From an uncultured bacterium (GTDB lineage Bacteria; Cyanobacteriota; Vampirovibrionia; Gastranaerophilales; Gastranaerophilaceae): DNA of 17,586 nt. The notes under the pieces are model-generated. The model was not told the DNA's origin and did no database searches. It worked only from the letters and a program-made list of their open reading frames with translations. Of the stretch, positions 5,934 through 13,752 are shown piece by piece; within the stretch, counting starts at the first letter, position 1; every line of letters begins with the position of its first letter. The DNA lies in the NCBI GenBank assembly GCA_900553845.1, contig USEW01000019.1, forward strand, positions 1 to 17,586, read 5' to 3'. Both the position numbers and the translations under genes were made by a program.

Positions 5934-6947
5934 TTATCCCTTAACACAAATACATATCCATTCATTTTTTTGCTCAATTGAAAGAACATTTAGTTTTAAT
6001 TCCTGAATTTTATTAATAACCAACTCTTTTTTCTCTTCCAAAATTCCACTTAATATTATTATACCATTTTTTTTCAAAAGTTGCTGCCATATATTAAGTT
6101 CATTTACAATTATATTATGCAATATATTTGCGACTATTATATCATACGTTCCTATGATATTTTTTGCAGTTCCTTCACATATTTTAACATTTTTCGCATT
6201 ATTCATATTAACATTATCAATTGCAGTTTTTATTACACTTTCATCAATATCCACACCCAATACATCGTTGCAGCCTAAAATCGAAGCAATTATAGCAAGT
6301 ATTCCGCTTCCTGTTCCCAAGTCTAAAAGTTTTAAGCAGGGATTTATTTTTAGCATGCCAGGTAAATATTCCTCAATTTTTTTTGCACACAAGCTTGTTG
6401 TCGCATGCGTTCCTGTTCCAAAGGCATTTGAGGGGTCTATTTTTATAACAATTTCATCTTCTTTTTTGTTATAATTTTCCCAGCTTGGGCATATAACAAT
6501 ATTTTCTGTAATATTAAATGGTTTCCAATTTTCTTTCCACTTTTTTGACCAATCCTCATTTTCAACAATTCGATATGAAAAACTATTTTCATTCTCAATG
6601 TATTCATTCATATCAAAATTTGTTGCAAAAAATAATTCTTTAAGATTTGAAACTATTTTTTGAATATCTGGTTTTTCATCAATGTATATTTTTAAAACAT
6701 TTTTAAACTCTTTTGGTCTCAACTTGGAAAATGTAATCTCACCCTCGACAACCCCAAGAACATTATAATTTCCATAAAACCAGTCAACGATAAGTTCTTT
6801 TCCAATATTTTCTTCTTCTAAAAGACAACATATTTTCTCATCTTCAATAACAACATCTTCTGTTGTTTTTGTGACTAATGCTGCGGTTTCGGTTTTATTT
6901 TCTCCACTTCTCAATTTTAAAGGTATTATTACTTCATAAACATCCAT
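5934..6947 (-). CDS. prmA: Ribosomal protein L11 methyltransferase
   Basis: A class I S-adenosylmethionine-dependent methyltransferase that trimethylates ribosomal protein L11. 337 residues; E. coli PrmA is 293, and the extra length is in the N-terminal half and the linker. N-terminal substrate-recognition region (about 1-120), then the linker with EDWSKKWKENWKPF (131-144), the PrmA hallmark IDPSNAFGTGTHATT (170-184), the SAM-binding DLGTGSGIL (209-217) with GVDIDE (231-236), and VANILHNII (272-280). The canonical hallmark reads IDPG-x-AFGTGTH-PTT; here Ser replaces Gly and Ala replaces Pro. Its ATG overlaps the accA stop by one base (TAATG), implying coupled translation. L11 methylation is dispensable in bacteria where it has been tested. 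Confidence 0.93.
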   Translation of the reverse strand: MDVYEVIIPLKLRSGENKTETAALVTKTTEDVVIEDEKICCLLEEENIGKELIVDWFYGNYNVLGVVEGEITFSKLRPKEFKNVLKIYIDEKPDIQKIVSNLKELFFATNFDMNEYIENENSFSYRIVENEDWSKKWKENWKPFNITENIVICPSWENYNKKEDEIVIKIDPSNAFGTGTHATTSLCAKKIEEYLPGMLKINPCLKLLDLGTGSGILAIIASILGCNDVLGVDIDESVIKTAIDNVNMNNAKNVKICEGTAKNIIGTYDIIVANILHNIIVNELNIWQQLLKKNGIIILSGILEEKKELVINKIQELKLNVLSIEQKNEWICICVKG

Positions 6948-7891
6948 TAAATATAAACACCCATTTTGCGAAATTTATTATAACGATGCTGAATAATATC
7001 AGCAGGTTTCATTTTATCAAATTCTGCCAATGATTTTAAAATCATATCTTTCATGTTTTTGGCAGTTTCGTTATAATTTGTATGAGCTCCACCAAGCGGT
7101 TCTTTTATAACGTCATCAATTATATTGTATTTTAATAAATCGCAAGCAGTAATTTTTAATGCTTCAGATGCTTCTTCAGCTTTGGTGGCGTCTCTCCATA
7201 ATATCGAAGCACAGCCTTCCGGTGATATAACAGTATAATAAGCATGCTCTAACATCAAAACCTTATTGGCAACTCCAATGCCTAAAGCACCACCTGAGCA
7301 GCCCTCACCAGTTATTATTGCAATAATCGGCACCTTTAACTTTCCCATTTCTTTTAAATTGTATGCAATCGCTTCTCCCTGGTTTGTTTGTTCTGCTTTA
7401 ATACCTGGATATGCCCCTGGAGTATCAATTAAAGTCACAATAGGCAGGTTAAACCTATTTGCATGCTCAAATAATCTCAATGCTTTACGATATCCTTCAG
7501 GCTGAGGCATCCCAAAATTGTATTCTAAATTTTCTTTTGTATTTTTTCCTTTTTGTGTGCCGACCAACATAACGCTTCTGTTACCAATATGACAAACACC
7601 GCCTATCATGGCTCTATCATCAGAACCATGTCTATCGCCATGAAACTCAATAAAATCCTCAGTGATTAAATTAACATAATCTAAAAAATTCGGCCTATTT
7701 GGATGTCGGGCTATATGCATTTTTTGAAACGGTTTTAAGTTTGCATATAACTCGCATTTATAATCATGAGCTTGACTTTCCAAAATTTTAATTTCAGAGG
7801 TCAAATCAAGTCCTGACTTTTCACTCATTTGTTTTAATTCGTTAATTTTATTTTCAATTTCACTAACTTGTTTTTCAAAATCCAATGCCAT
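6947..7891 (-). CDS. accA: Acetyl-CoA carboxylase carboxyltransferase subunit alpha
   Basis: Forms the carboxyltransferase with AccD and moves the carboxyl group from biotin-carrier protein to acetyl-CoA, making malonyl-CoA for fatty-acid synthesis. 314 residues, close to the 319 of E. coli. A helical N-terminal part (1-45) comes first. The crotonase-like core then shows GDRHGSDDRAMIGGV (85-99), VGTQKGKNTKENL (110-122), LIDTPGAYPGIKAEQTNQGE (154-173) and GEGCSGGALGIG (195-206), the oxyanion-hole region for the carboxybiotin/acetyl-CoA reaction. AGGGA lies about nine bases before the ATG. It follows accD by 26 bases and overlaps prmA by one base. The biotin carboxylase (AccC) and carrier protein (AccB) are not here, as is usual for split acc loci. 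Confidence 0.97.
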   Translation of the reverse strand: MALDFEKQVSEIENKINELKQMSEKSGLDLTSEIKILESQAHDYKCELYANLKPFQKMHIARHPNRPNFLDYVNLITEDFIEFHGDRHGSDDRAMIGGVCHIGNRSVMLVGTQKGKNTKENLEYNFGMPQPEGYRKALRLFEHANRFNLPIVTLIDTPGAYPGIKAEQTNQGEAIAYNLKEMGKLKVPIIAIITGEGCSGGALGIGVANKVLMLEHAYYTVISPEGCASILWRDATKAEEASEALKITACDLLKYNIIDDVIKEPLGGAHTNYNETAKNMKDMILKSLAEFDKMKPADIIQHRYNKFRKMGVYI

Positions 7892-7917
7892 TTTTACTTT
7901 CCCTAAAATTATAATTA

Positions 7918-8790
7918 TTACTTTGAATGAATTGATAGAAGTTTTGAAAAAATACTTCTCAATTCTTCTCTTCGGGCTACAATATCAACCTGACCGTATT
8001 TTAAAAGATATTCTGCAGTCTGGAAATCCTCAGGCAATTTTTGACGAATTGTTCCCTCGATAACACGACGACCTGCAAAACCAATACGCGCACCTTTTTC
8101 TGCAATAATTATATCGCCAATAGTTCCAAAACTTGCAGTAACGCCTCCAAAGGTTGGTTCTGTTAAAAGAGTCATATATAAAATACCTACATCATTAAGT
8201 TTTGAAACAGCAAGACTTGTTTTAGCCATTTGCATTAAACTTAAAGCACTTTCCTGCATACGTGCACCACCTGATGCTGTTATTACAAGAACGGGCAATT
8301 TTGTTTCCAATGCTTTTTCCATAAGCAAAGTCACTTTTTCACCAACAACAGACCCCATTGAACCGCCCATAAAATCAAAATCCATAACTGCTGCAAGTAA
8401 TTTATAGCCATCTATTTTTGCTTTTCCACATATTATTGCATCATTTAATTTTGTTTTTTCTTGTGCTGCTTCAATTCTTGATTTATAACTTTGAGTGTCA
8501 ACAAATGATAAAGGGTCAGTTGGTTTAATATTTGTAAAAAGTTCGCTAAAACTATTTTCATCAAATAACTGACTTATCCTGGTTCTTGCATTTACACGGA
8601 AATGGTAATCACATTCAGGACATACATGCTCATTAGCTTCAAACTCTTTCTTAGGTATCTGAAGTCCGCAATTATAACATTTTACCCATAACTGACCTAC
8701 TCTGTCATCTATTTCAACATCTTTTGGTCGGGCTAGTTTTTGTTGTTCTTTTCGTTCTATAAACCAATCTTTAAGTGACTTGTTTTGCAC
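7918..8790 (-). CDS. accD: Acetyl-CoA carboxylase carboxyltransferase subunit beta, GTG start
   Basis: The zinc-binding partner of AccA in the carboxyltransferase. 290 residues, typical length. The N-terminal zinc ribbon is intact: Cys38, Cys41, Cys57 and Cys60 (CYNC...CPEC). The crotonase-like core follows, with GGSMGSVVGEK (about 141-151), ITASGGARMQESALSLMQMAKTS (residue region 170-192) and PTFGGVTASF. The start is a GTG at 8790, chosen because GGGAGG lies directly upstream at 8800-8795, and because the next residues (QNKSLKDWF) match the usual N-terminus ahead of the zinc ribbon. It heads the accD-accA-prmA-kdsB operon and is divergent from obg, with a promoter at 8830-8858. Confidence 0.97.
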   Translation of the reverse strand: MQNKSLKDWFIERKEQQKLARPKDVEIDDRVGQLWVKCYNCGLQIPKKEFEANEHVCPECDYHFRVNARTRISQLFDENSFSELFTNIKPTDPLSFVDTQSYKSRIEAAQEKTKLNDAIICGKAKIDGYKLLAAVMDFDFMGGSMGSVVGEKVTLLMEKALETKLPVLVITASGGARMQESALSLMQMAKTSLAVSKLNDVGILYMTLLTEPTFGGVTASFGTIGDIIIAEKGARIGFAGRRVIEGTIRQKLPEDFQTAEYLLKYGQVDIVARREELRSIFSKLLSIHSK

Positions 8791-8794
8791 TTTT

Positions 8795-8800
8795 CCTCCC
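8795..8800 (-). promoter_or_regulatory. Ribosome-binding site fixing the GTG start of accD
   Basis: GGGAGG on the minus strand, four bases before the GTG at 8790. It is a near-perfect Shine-Dalgarno site and supports GTG rather than an internal start. Confidence 0.8.
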
Positions 8801-8829
8801 TAAAATTAATCATTTTTTTTATTTTTTTA

Positions 8830-8858
8830 ATTATATATTAAAAAAAGTTTAATTACAA
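8830..8858 (-). promoter_or_regulatory. Predicted promoter of the accD-accA-prmA-kdsB operon
   Basis: On the minus strand TTGTAA (8858-8853) and TATAAT (8835-8830) with a 17-base spacer; start of transcription near 8823, giving a leader of about 33 bases with a good ribosome site. No obvious operator repeat was seen. Confidence 0.55.
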
Positions 8859-8930
8859 TTTTACTTCATAAGTATAAAAAATAAAAAAAAATAATCAATA
8901 GGCTGTAAGAGCAAATGTCAAAGTAGTATA

Positions 8931-8958
8931 TTTGCATAATTCTTTTTTTTGATATAAT
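8931..8958 (+). promoter_or_regulatory. Predicted promoter of obg, immediately before the start codon
   Basis: TATAAT at 8953-8958 with TTTGCA at 8931-8936 (16-base spacer) as a moderate -35. Only six bases lie between the -10 box and the obg ATG at 8965, so the transcript would start at or next to the start codon. No Shine-Dalgarno sequence is present. Confidence 0.6.
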
Positions 8959-8964
8959 TAAGTA

Positions 8965-10368
8965 ATGTTTTTAGATAAAGTAAAAATTAAAGTTGAATCA
9001 GGCAATGGTGGCAACGGAATGGTTGCTTTTCGCAGGGAAAAATATGTAGATAAAGGTGGACCCTATGGAGGTGACGGAGGCCGTGGTGGAGATATTTATT
9101 TAATTACCGATAATAACATATCAACTTTGCTTGATTTTAAGTACAAAAGCATTTTTAAAGCACAAAATGGTGAAAACGGACGTACTAAAAACCAACATGG
9201 AAAAGGCGGAGAAGACTTATATATAAAGGTGCCTTTGGGTACTGTTGTTAAAGACGTAAATAATAATCTGACCATTGCCGATTTAAAAGAAGTAGGTCAA
9301 AAAGTTCTTATTGCAAAAGGAGGTCGTGGAGGAAGAGGTAATTCTCGTTTTGCAACTCCGCAAAAAAGAGCACCTCAGTTTTGTGAACCCGGCGAACCAG
9401 GTATAACTCGAGAACTTGAACTTGAACTTAAACTTATTGCAGATGTCGGACTTTTAGGAATGCCAAATGCCGGTAAATCAACTTTTATTTCTGTTATAAG
9501 TGATGCAAAGCCGAAAATAGCAAATTATGCTTTTACAACATTAAAACCCAATTTAGGTGTTGTAAAAAAACAAAACGGTGATTCTTTTGTTGTTGCTGAT
9601 ATCCCCGGAATTATTGAAGGTGCCTCATCAGGTGTCGGACTTGGATTTCAATTTTTAAGACATGTGGAAAGATGTCGTTTTTTAGTCCATATTATTGACG
9701 CATCAAGCGATAATCCGCTTGAAAATTATCACAAAATTAATGAAGAATTAAAAAAATATAGCGAACATTTAAGCAATTTATACCAAATAATTGCATTAAA
9801 TAAAATTGACTTAATTAATGAAGAATCACAACTATCTTTATTGAAAGAATTTCAAAAAATAAATAATGATGTCTTTTTAATTTCCGCAGCTACAAAAGAA
9901 GGGGTAAAAGAACTTTTAAACTTTATAACATTAAAAACAACTCAAATTGAAAAATCTAATTTAGAAATTGATATTGATTTTGATAATATTGCAAACAAAA
10001 ATGATGATAGTGAATTTTATGTGCAAAAACTTGGCAAAAATTGCTACTGTGCAGATGGAGGTAAAATAAGACGTCTTGTATCGGTTACCGATGAACGAAA
10101 TCTTGACCAAACATATAGACTTCATAATATTTTGGATGCAATGTTAGTTTTTGATGCTTTAAAACAACTTGGCTTAAAAGACGGCGATTCTGTTTTTGTC
10201 GGTGGACGAGGTAATTTTTATGAAGGCTATCTTGTTAATATTGAAACATCAAAAAATAATGAGAAAAAAGCTATCATTGATAGATCTAAATTCAACACTT
10301 GTGAGAATAACAATTTAAATTCGACAATTAAGGGTAATCATACTATCGAATTTATATACTACGATTAG
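8965..10368 (+). CDS. obg: Obg family GTPase (ribosome assembly / stress)
   Basis: A large GTPase that associates with the 50S ribosomal subunit and links ribosome maturation to growth state. 467 residues. The glycine-rich Obg fold is at 1-158 (GNGGNG, GGPYGGDGGRGG, GGRGGRGNSRFA). The G domain follows: G1 GMPNAGKS (165-172), a Thr switch region TTLKPNLG (191-198), G3 DIPGII (212-217), G4 NKID (279-282), G5 SAA (307-309). The C-terminal OCT domain is at about 349-425 (KIRRLVSVTDERNLDQTYR, LGLKDGDSVFVGG). A 42-residue polar tail (426-467) extends past it. The start is certain from the family's N-terminus MFLDKVKIKVESGNGG. A -10 box ends six bases before it, so the message may be leaderless. Divergent from accD; ftsH follows with its own promoter. 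Confidence 0.96.
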   Translation: MFLDKVKIKVESGNGGNGMVAFRREKYVDKGGPYGGDGGRGGDIYLITDNNISTLLDFKYKSIFKAQNGENGRTKNQHGKGGEDLYIKVPLGTVVKDVNNNLTIADLKEVGQKVLIAKGGRGGRGNSRFATPQKRAPQFCEPGEPGITRELELELKLIADVGLLGMPNAGKSTFISVISDAKPKIANYAFTTLKPNLGVVKKQNGDSFVVADIPGIIEGASSGVGLGFQFLRHVERCRFLVHIIDASSDNPLENYHKINEELKKYSEHLSNLYQIIALNKIDLINEESQLSLLKEFQKINNDVFLISAATKEGVKELLNFITLKTTQIEKSNLEIDIDFDNIANKNDDSEFYVQKLGKNCYCADGGKIRRLVSVTDERNLDQTYRLHNILDAMLVFDALKQLGLKDGDSVFVGGRGNFYEGYLVNIETSKNNEKKAIIDRSKFNTCENNNLNSTIKGNHTIEFIYYD

Positions 10369-10392
10369 GTGAATATATTATCATAGTGTTTA

Positions 10393-10420
10393 TTGAATTT
10401 CATTTTTGTTTTGGTATACT
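10393..10420 (+). promoter_or_regulatory. Predicted sigma70-type promoter of ftsH
   Basis: TTGAAT (10393-10398), 16 bases, TATACT (10415-10420). A second possible pair, TTGTTT (10407-10412) with TATAAT (10430-10435) and a 17-base spacer, overlaps it, so two start sites are possible. The transcript would carry AAAGGA at 10463-10468, nine bases before the ATG. Confidence 0.6.
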
Positions 10421-10477
10421 AAAATAAGTTATAATAAAAGTAGATATTAATAGAAGAGATGTAAAGGATAATTAATA

Positions 10478-12340
10478 ATGCAAAAAAATCAACAAGTCGG
10501 ATTTTTTATTGTAATAGGAGTTCTAACAGTCGTTTTATTTTTAATGCTTTTAAGCGGAACGACAACAAATACTATTGAAATATCATATTCAAATTTTGTA
10601 AATAAAGTACAATCAGGTGAAATTGCAAAAGTTGAAGTAGCAGGTAATACTATTTTATCAGAACCAAAAGTACAACCTAAAAAAAATGTAGCGATTGTAA
10701 AACAAACATCAGCACCTGCTCCAAAAGTTATTTATAAAACCGAAGCACCAAACAACGATTCAACTTTAATGCCAATGTTAAAACAAAATAACGTTGATAT
10801 TTCGGTTAAAAAAGTCAATGAACCAATAAACTTTTTTAGCTGGATTGGTACATTCTTGCCATTGCTTTTCTTAATCGGAATAATGATAATTATATTTAAA
10901 ACAATACAAACAGGCGGCTCACAGGCTATGTCATTTGGGAAAAGCAAAGCCAAATTGATGCAGGATAAAGTAAAAATTACATTTAAAGATGTAGCTGGCA
11001 TTGATGAAGAAAAACAAGAACTTGAAGAAATCGTGGATTTTTTAAAAAATGGTGAAAAATATATAAAACTTGGAGCAAAAATTCCAAAGGGTGTTTTGCT
11101 TGTGGGTTCTCCAGGTACTGGTAAAACATTAATGGCAAAAGCAGTAGCCGGGGAAGCAGGAGTTCCTTTCTTTTCTATTTCAGGTTCGGATTTTGTTGAA
11201 ATGTTTGTTGGGGTTGGAGCTTCCCGCGTTCGTGATTTATTTGAACAGGCGAAAAAACATCAACCCTGTATAATATTTATCGACGAAATTGATGCTGTAG
11301 GTCGTCAAAGAGGTGCAGGATTAGGCGGTGGACATGATGAGAGGGAACAAACACTAAACCAGCTTTTGGTTGAAATGGATGGATTTGATGAAACAATTAA
11401 TGTAATTGTCATTGCTGCAACTAATCGTCCTGATATTTTGGATAATGCGCTTTTACGTCCCGGTCGTTTTGACAGACAAATTGTTATAAATCGACCTGAT
11501 GTAAACGGTCGAGAGCAGATACTTGAAGTGCATGCAAAAAATAAGCCTTTGGATGAAGATGTTGATTTAAAAGTAATTGCAAAAAGAACGCCAGGTTTTA
11601 CAGGTGCTGATTTACAAAACGTATTAAACGAAGCAGCTCTTTTAGCAGCAAGGTATGATGGTTCTAAAATAACTATGGAAAATATGGAAGAAGCTATTGA
11701 TAAGGTTATAGCAGGACCTGAAAAGAAAAGCCGCATTATTTCAGATGAAGAAAAAGAAAATACGGCATACCATGAAGTTGGACATGCACTTTTAGCAAAA
11801 TTACTTAAAAATTCTGACCCTTTACATAAAGTGTCAATCATCCCTCGTGGCATGGCATTGGGCGTTACAATGACTTTGCCTGAAAAAGACCACTTAACAT
11901 TAAAAAAATCACAATTACTCGATAAAATCACAATGTTACTTGGCGGGCGTGTTGCTGAAGAAATTATATATGGTCCTGAGTCCATCACAACAGGTGCGCA
12001 AAATGATTTAGAAAAAGTTTCAAACTTAGCAAGAAAAATGGTTACAACTTGGGGTATGTCAGAAAAAATGGGAAATATGGCCTATGGAAAAAGTGATGAA
12101 CATGTTTTTATGGGCAGAGATTTTGGACATACCCGCGATTTTTCAGAAGACATTGCCGCTCAAATTGATAAAGAAGTTAAAAAAATAGTTGATGAAAACT
12201 ATGAAAGAGCTAAACACTTACTAAGCAAAAATCGTGACATGCTTGATACCATTTCAAAAGAACTTCTTGAAAAAGAAACTATTGATGAGAAAGAGTTTGA
12301 AGAATTAATGAACAAAATTAAATCCGAACGTAATTGGTAA
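10478..12340 (+). CDS. ftsH: ATP-dependent zinc metalloprotease FtsH
   Basis: A membrane-anchored hexameric AAA+ protease that extracts and degrades damaged membrane proteins and short-lived regulators. 620 residues, typical. Membrane helices at about 8-26 and 117-141 enclose a periplasmic domain. The AAA module shows Walker A GSPGTGKT (210-217), the pore loop MFVGVGAS (242-249), Walker B IIFIDEIDA (265-273), and the second region of homology with RPGRFDRQ (327-334) supplying the arginine fingers. The zinc protease site is HEVGH (432-436), with a downstream Asp in GAQNDLEK (Asp510) as likely third ligand. The periplasmic loop contains a Pro/Lys/Ala-rich stretch (about 62-90) that looks unstructured. 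It has a clear promoter and ribosome site and is probably transcribed alone. Confidence 0.97.
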   Translation: MQKNQQVGFFIVIGVLTVVLFLMLLSGTTTNTIEISYSNFVNKVQSGEIAKVEVAGNTILSEPKVQPKKNVAIVKQTSAPAPKVIYKTEAPNNDSTLMPMLKQNNVDISVKKVNEPINFFSWIGTFLPLLFLIGIMIIIFKTIQTGGSQAMSFGKSKAKLMQDKVKITFKDVAGIDEEKQELEEIVDFLKNGEKYIKLGAKIPKGVLLVGSPGTGKTLMAKAVAGEAGVPFFSISGSDFVEMFVGVGASRVRDLFEQAKKHQPCIIFIDEIDAVGRQRGAGLGGGHDEREQTLNQLLVEMDGFDETINVIVIAATNRPDILDNALLRPGRFDRQIVINRPDVNGREQILEVHAKNKPLDEDVDLKVIAKRTPGFTGADLQNVLNEAALLAARYDGSKITMENMEEAIDKVIAGPEKKSRIISDEEKENTAYHEVGHALLAKLLKNSDPLHKVSIIPRGMALGVTMTLPEKDHLTLKKSQLLDKITMLLGGRVAEEIIYGPESITTGAQNDLEKVSNLARKMVTTWGMSEKMGNMAYGKSDEHVFMGRDFGHTRDFSEDIAAQIDKEVKKIVDENYERAKHLLSKNRDMLDTISKELLEKETIDEKEFEELMNKIKSERNW

Positions 12341-12708
12341 AAAAACAGCTTAGTTTTATTTAATTTTGGATGTCTTATTGGGACCGTTAAACACCGTTTC
12401 GCAATTTAACAATTGCTTCACTCCGTTAGGTTTTTCGCACGGCCTCACGCTTTTCCTCACAATCAGGCACGACGAATCCACTGCCACAGGCGTGAAAATG
12501 TGTTAAAAGAAGCCGACAGCACGAAAAACTTTGAGCTTAAAGTAAATTAAGAGCAATACTACAAGCTTAGTACTGAGTATATTTTCAAGAACATACAGCT
12601 CACTTATCAAAATTTGACATTCCTACAGTGTTCAATAGTTTTTTCTCCCGTTTGTATTTCACTGGAAACTTTGTGTTAAACTAAACTAAATGACAAACTC
12701 GATTTTGA
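12341..12708. other. Gene-free stretch with an unexplained GC-richer segment
   Basis: 368 bases without a convincing gene. Bases 12381-12540 are 74/160 G+C (46%) by hand count, and 12421-12520 about 52%, against roughly 30% around. The segment holds three CCGTT words (near 12384, 12394 and 12423), a hairpin GCAATT-TAAC-AATTGC (12401-12416), and a distant pairing TCACGC (12445-12450) with GCGTGA (12490-12495). A further 8-bp hairpin with one wobble pair lies at 12554-12575. On the minus strand a frame is open from 12502 to 12356 with no ATG and no ribosome site, so I do not call it a gene. A weak AT-only hairpin directly after ftsH (AAAAC/GTTTT) may act as a terminator. It could be a small RNA, a dispersed repeat or decayed foreign DNA. 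Confidence 0.5.
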
Positions 12709-13752
12709 TTACGCTATTTTTATTGCAGCTTTTATAACTTCACTATTTTTATGCATAATTAAAGCTTTTTCAGTTTCACAAAGTGAAAAAGTTTTAGTAA
12801 TTAGTTTACCAACATCAACTTTTTTTTCAATAATTAAATCAAGAGCCATTTTAAAATATTTTGGAGTATGATGAAATATTGATAAAACTTTTATTGAATC
12901 ATAATGTAAACGAGATGTTTCAACAGAAAACTTAGTTCCTGATTTACACCCACCAAACAAATGAACAGTTCCACCTCGACGCACAAGTTCAAACATTTGT
13001 TCCCATACTTCTGGCAAGCCTACACATTCAAATGCTACATCCAATCCTTTTTCTTGAGGTGTAAATGATAAAAATATTTTTTTAGGATTTTTATACTTAG
13101 TTAAATCAATAACTTCATCAGCACATCCAAATTCTTTGGCAAGTTTAAGTTTTAAAGGATTTCTACCAGCAGCGATAACCTTTGCCCCTTTAAGTTTAGC
13201 AAGTTTTACAAACATTAAACCTATTGGACCTAAACCAATGACCCCGACTGTATCACCTTCTTTTATCCCTGTTTTTTCAATTCCATGAACAACATTTGCT
13301 AAAGGTTCTGCAAATGCAGCATATTCAAATGGCAACTCATCAGGGATGTGATACAAATTCTTTTCAACAATCAATTTTGGAATATTGATATACTCCGCAT
13401 AAGCACCATTTAAAAGGTTTAAATTTTCGCATAAATTATATTCTTCTTTTTTACAGAAAAAACATTTTCCGCAAGGTGCACTATTGGCTGCAACAACCCT
13501 ATCGCCGACTTTTAAATTCTGGACATTTTTACCAACCATTTCAATAGTACCTGCAAATTCGTGTCCAAATACAGAAGGAATATTTTTAATTAGCACAGGA
13601 TGTCCTCTATCATATGTTTTTACATCAGTACCACAAGTTAAGGCTGTATCTATTTTTACCTGAACTTCACCATCTTTTGGGTCTTCTATATTAATTGTTT
13701 CATATTTTATGCATTTTGGGGCATAAAAATTTATTGCATGCATTTTTTTCAT
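12709..13752 (-). CDS. Zinc-dependent medium-chain dehydrogenase (second of a tandem pair)
   Basis: A member of the zinc alcohol/polyol/threonine dehydrogenase family, 347 residues. GroES-like N-terminal catalytic domain: Cys40 in TCGTD, His64-Glu65 in GHEFAG, and Glu149 in FAEPLANV as likely catalytic zinc ligands. The four structural-zinc cysteines are 94, 97, 100 and 108. Rossmann domain with VIGLGPIG (171-178). The second strand ends in AAGRNPLK rather than an acidic residue, which tends to go with NADP(H), though this is only suggestive. The substrate is unknown; a polyol, amino-alcohol or sugar derivative is likely from the family. Its ATG overlaps the stop of the preceding dehydrogenase by four bases (ATGA), so the two are translationally coupled. 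It is the last gene of the minus-strand cluster. Confidence 0.88.
   Translation of the reverse strand: MKKMHAINFYAPKCIKYETINIEDPKDGEVQVKIDTALTCGTDVKTYDRGHPVLIKNIPSVFGHEFAGTIEMVGKNVQNLKVGDRVVAANSAPCGKCFFCKKEEYNLCENLNLLNGAYAEYINIPKLIVEKNLYHIPDELPFEYAAFAEPLANVVHGIEKTGIKEGDTVGVIGLGPIGLMFVKLAKLKGAKVIAAGRNPLKLKLAKEFGCADEVIDLTKYKNPKKIFLSFTPQEKGLDVAFECVGLPEVWEQMFELVRRGGTVHLFGGCKSGTKFSVETSRLHYDSIKVLSIFHHTPKYFKMALDLIIEKKVDVGKLITKTFSLCETEKALIMHKNSEVIKAAIKIA

Noticed and set aside
11305..11988. 227-residue open frame on the minus strand inside ftsH
   Set aside because: It is the antisense of the strongly conserved AAA and protease region of ftsH and resembles no family.
12356..12487. Minus-strand frame of 43 codons from a GTG in the GC-richer segment
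   Set aside because: No ribosome site, no recognisable domain, and short enough to occur by chance in a less AT-rich stretch; reported as part of the gene-free region.
12381..12540. tmRNA, SRP RNA or RNase P RNA in the GC-richer segment
   Set aside because: None of the conserved landmarks I would expect (tRNA-like ends, SRP tetraloop helix, RNase P core words) were found.
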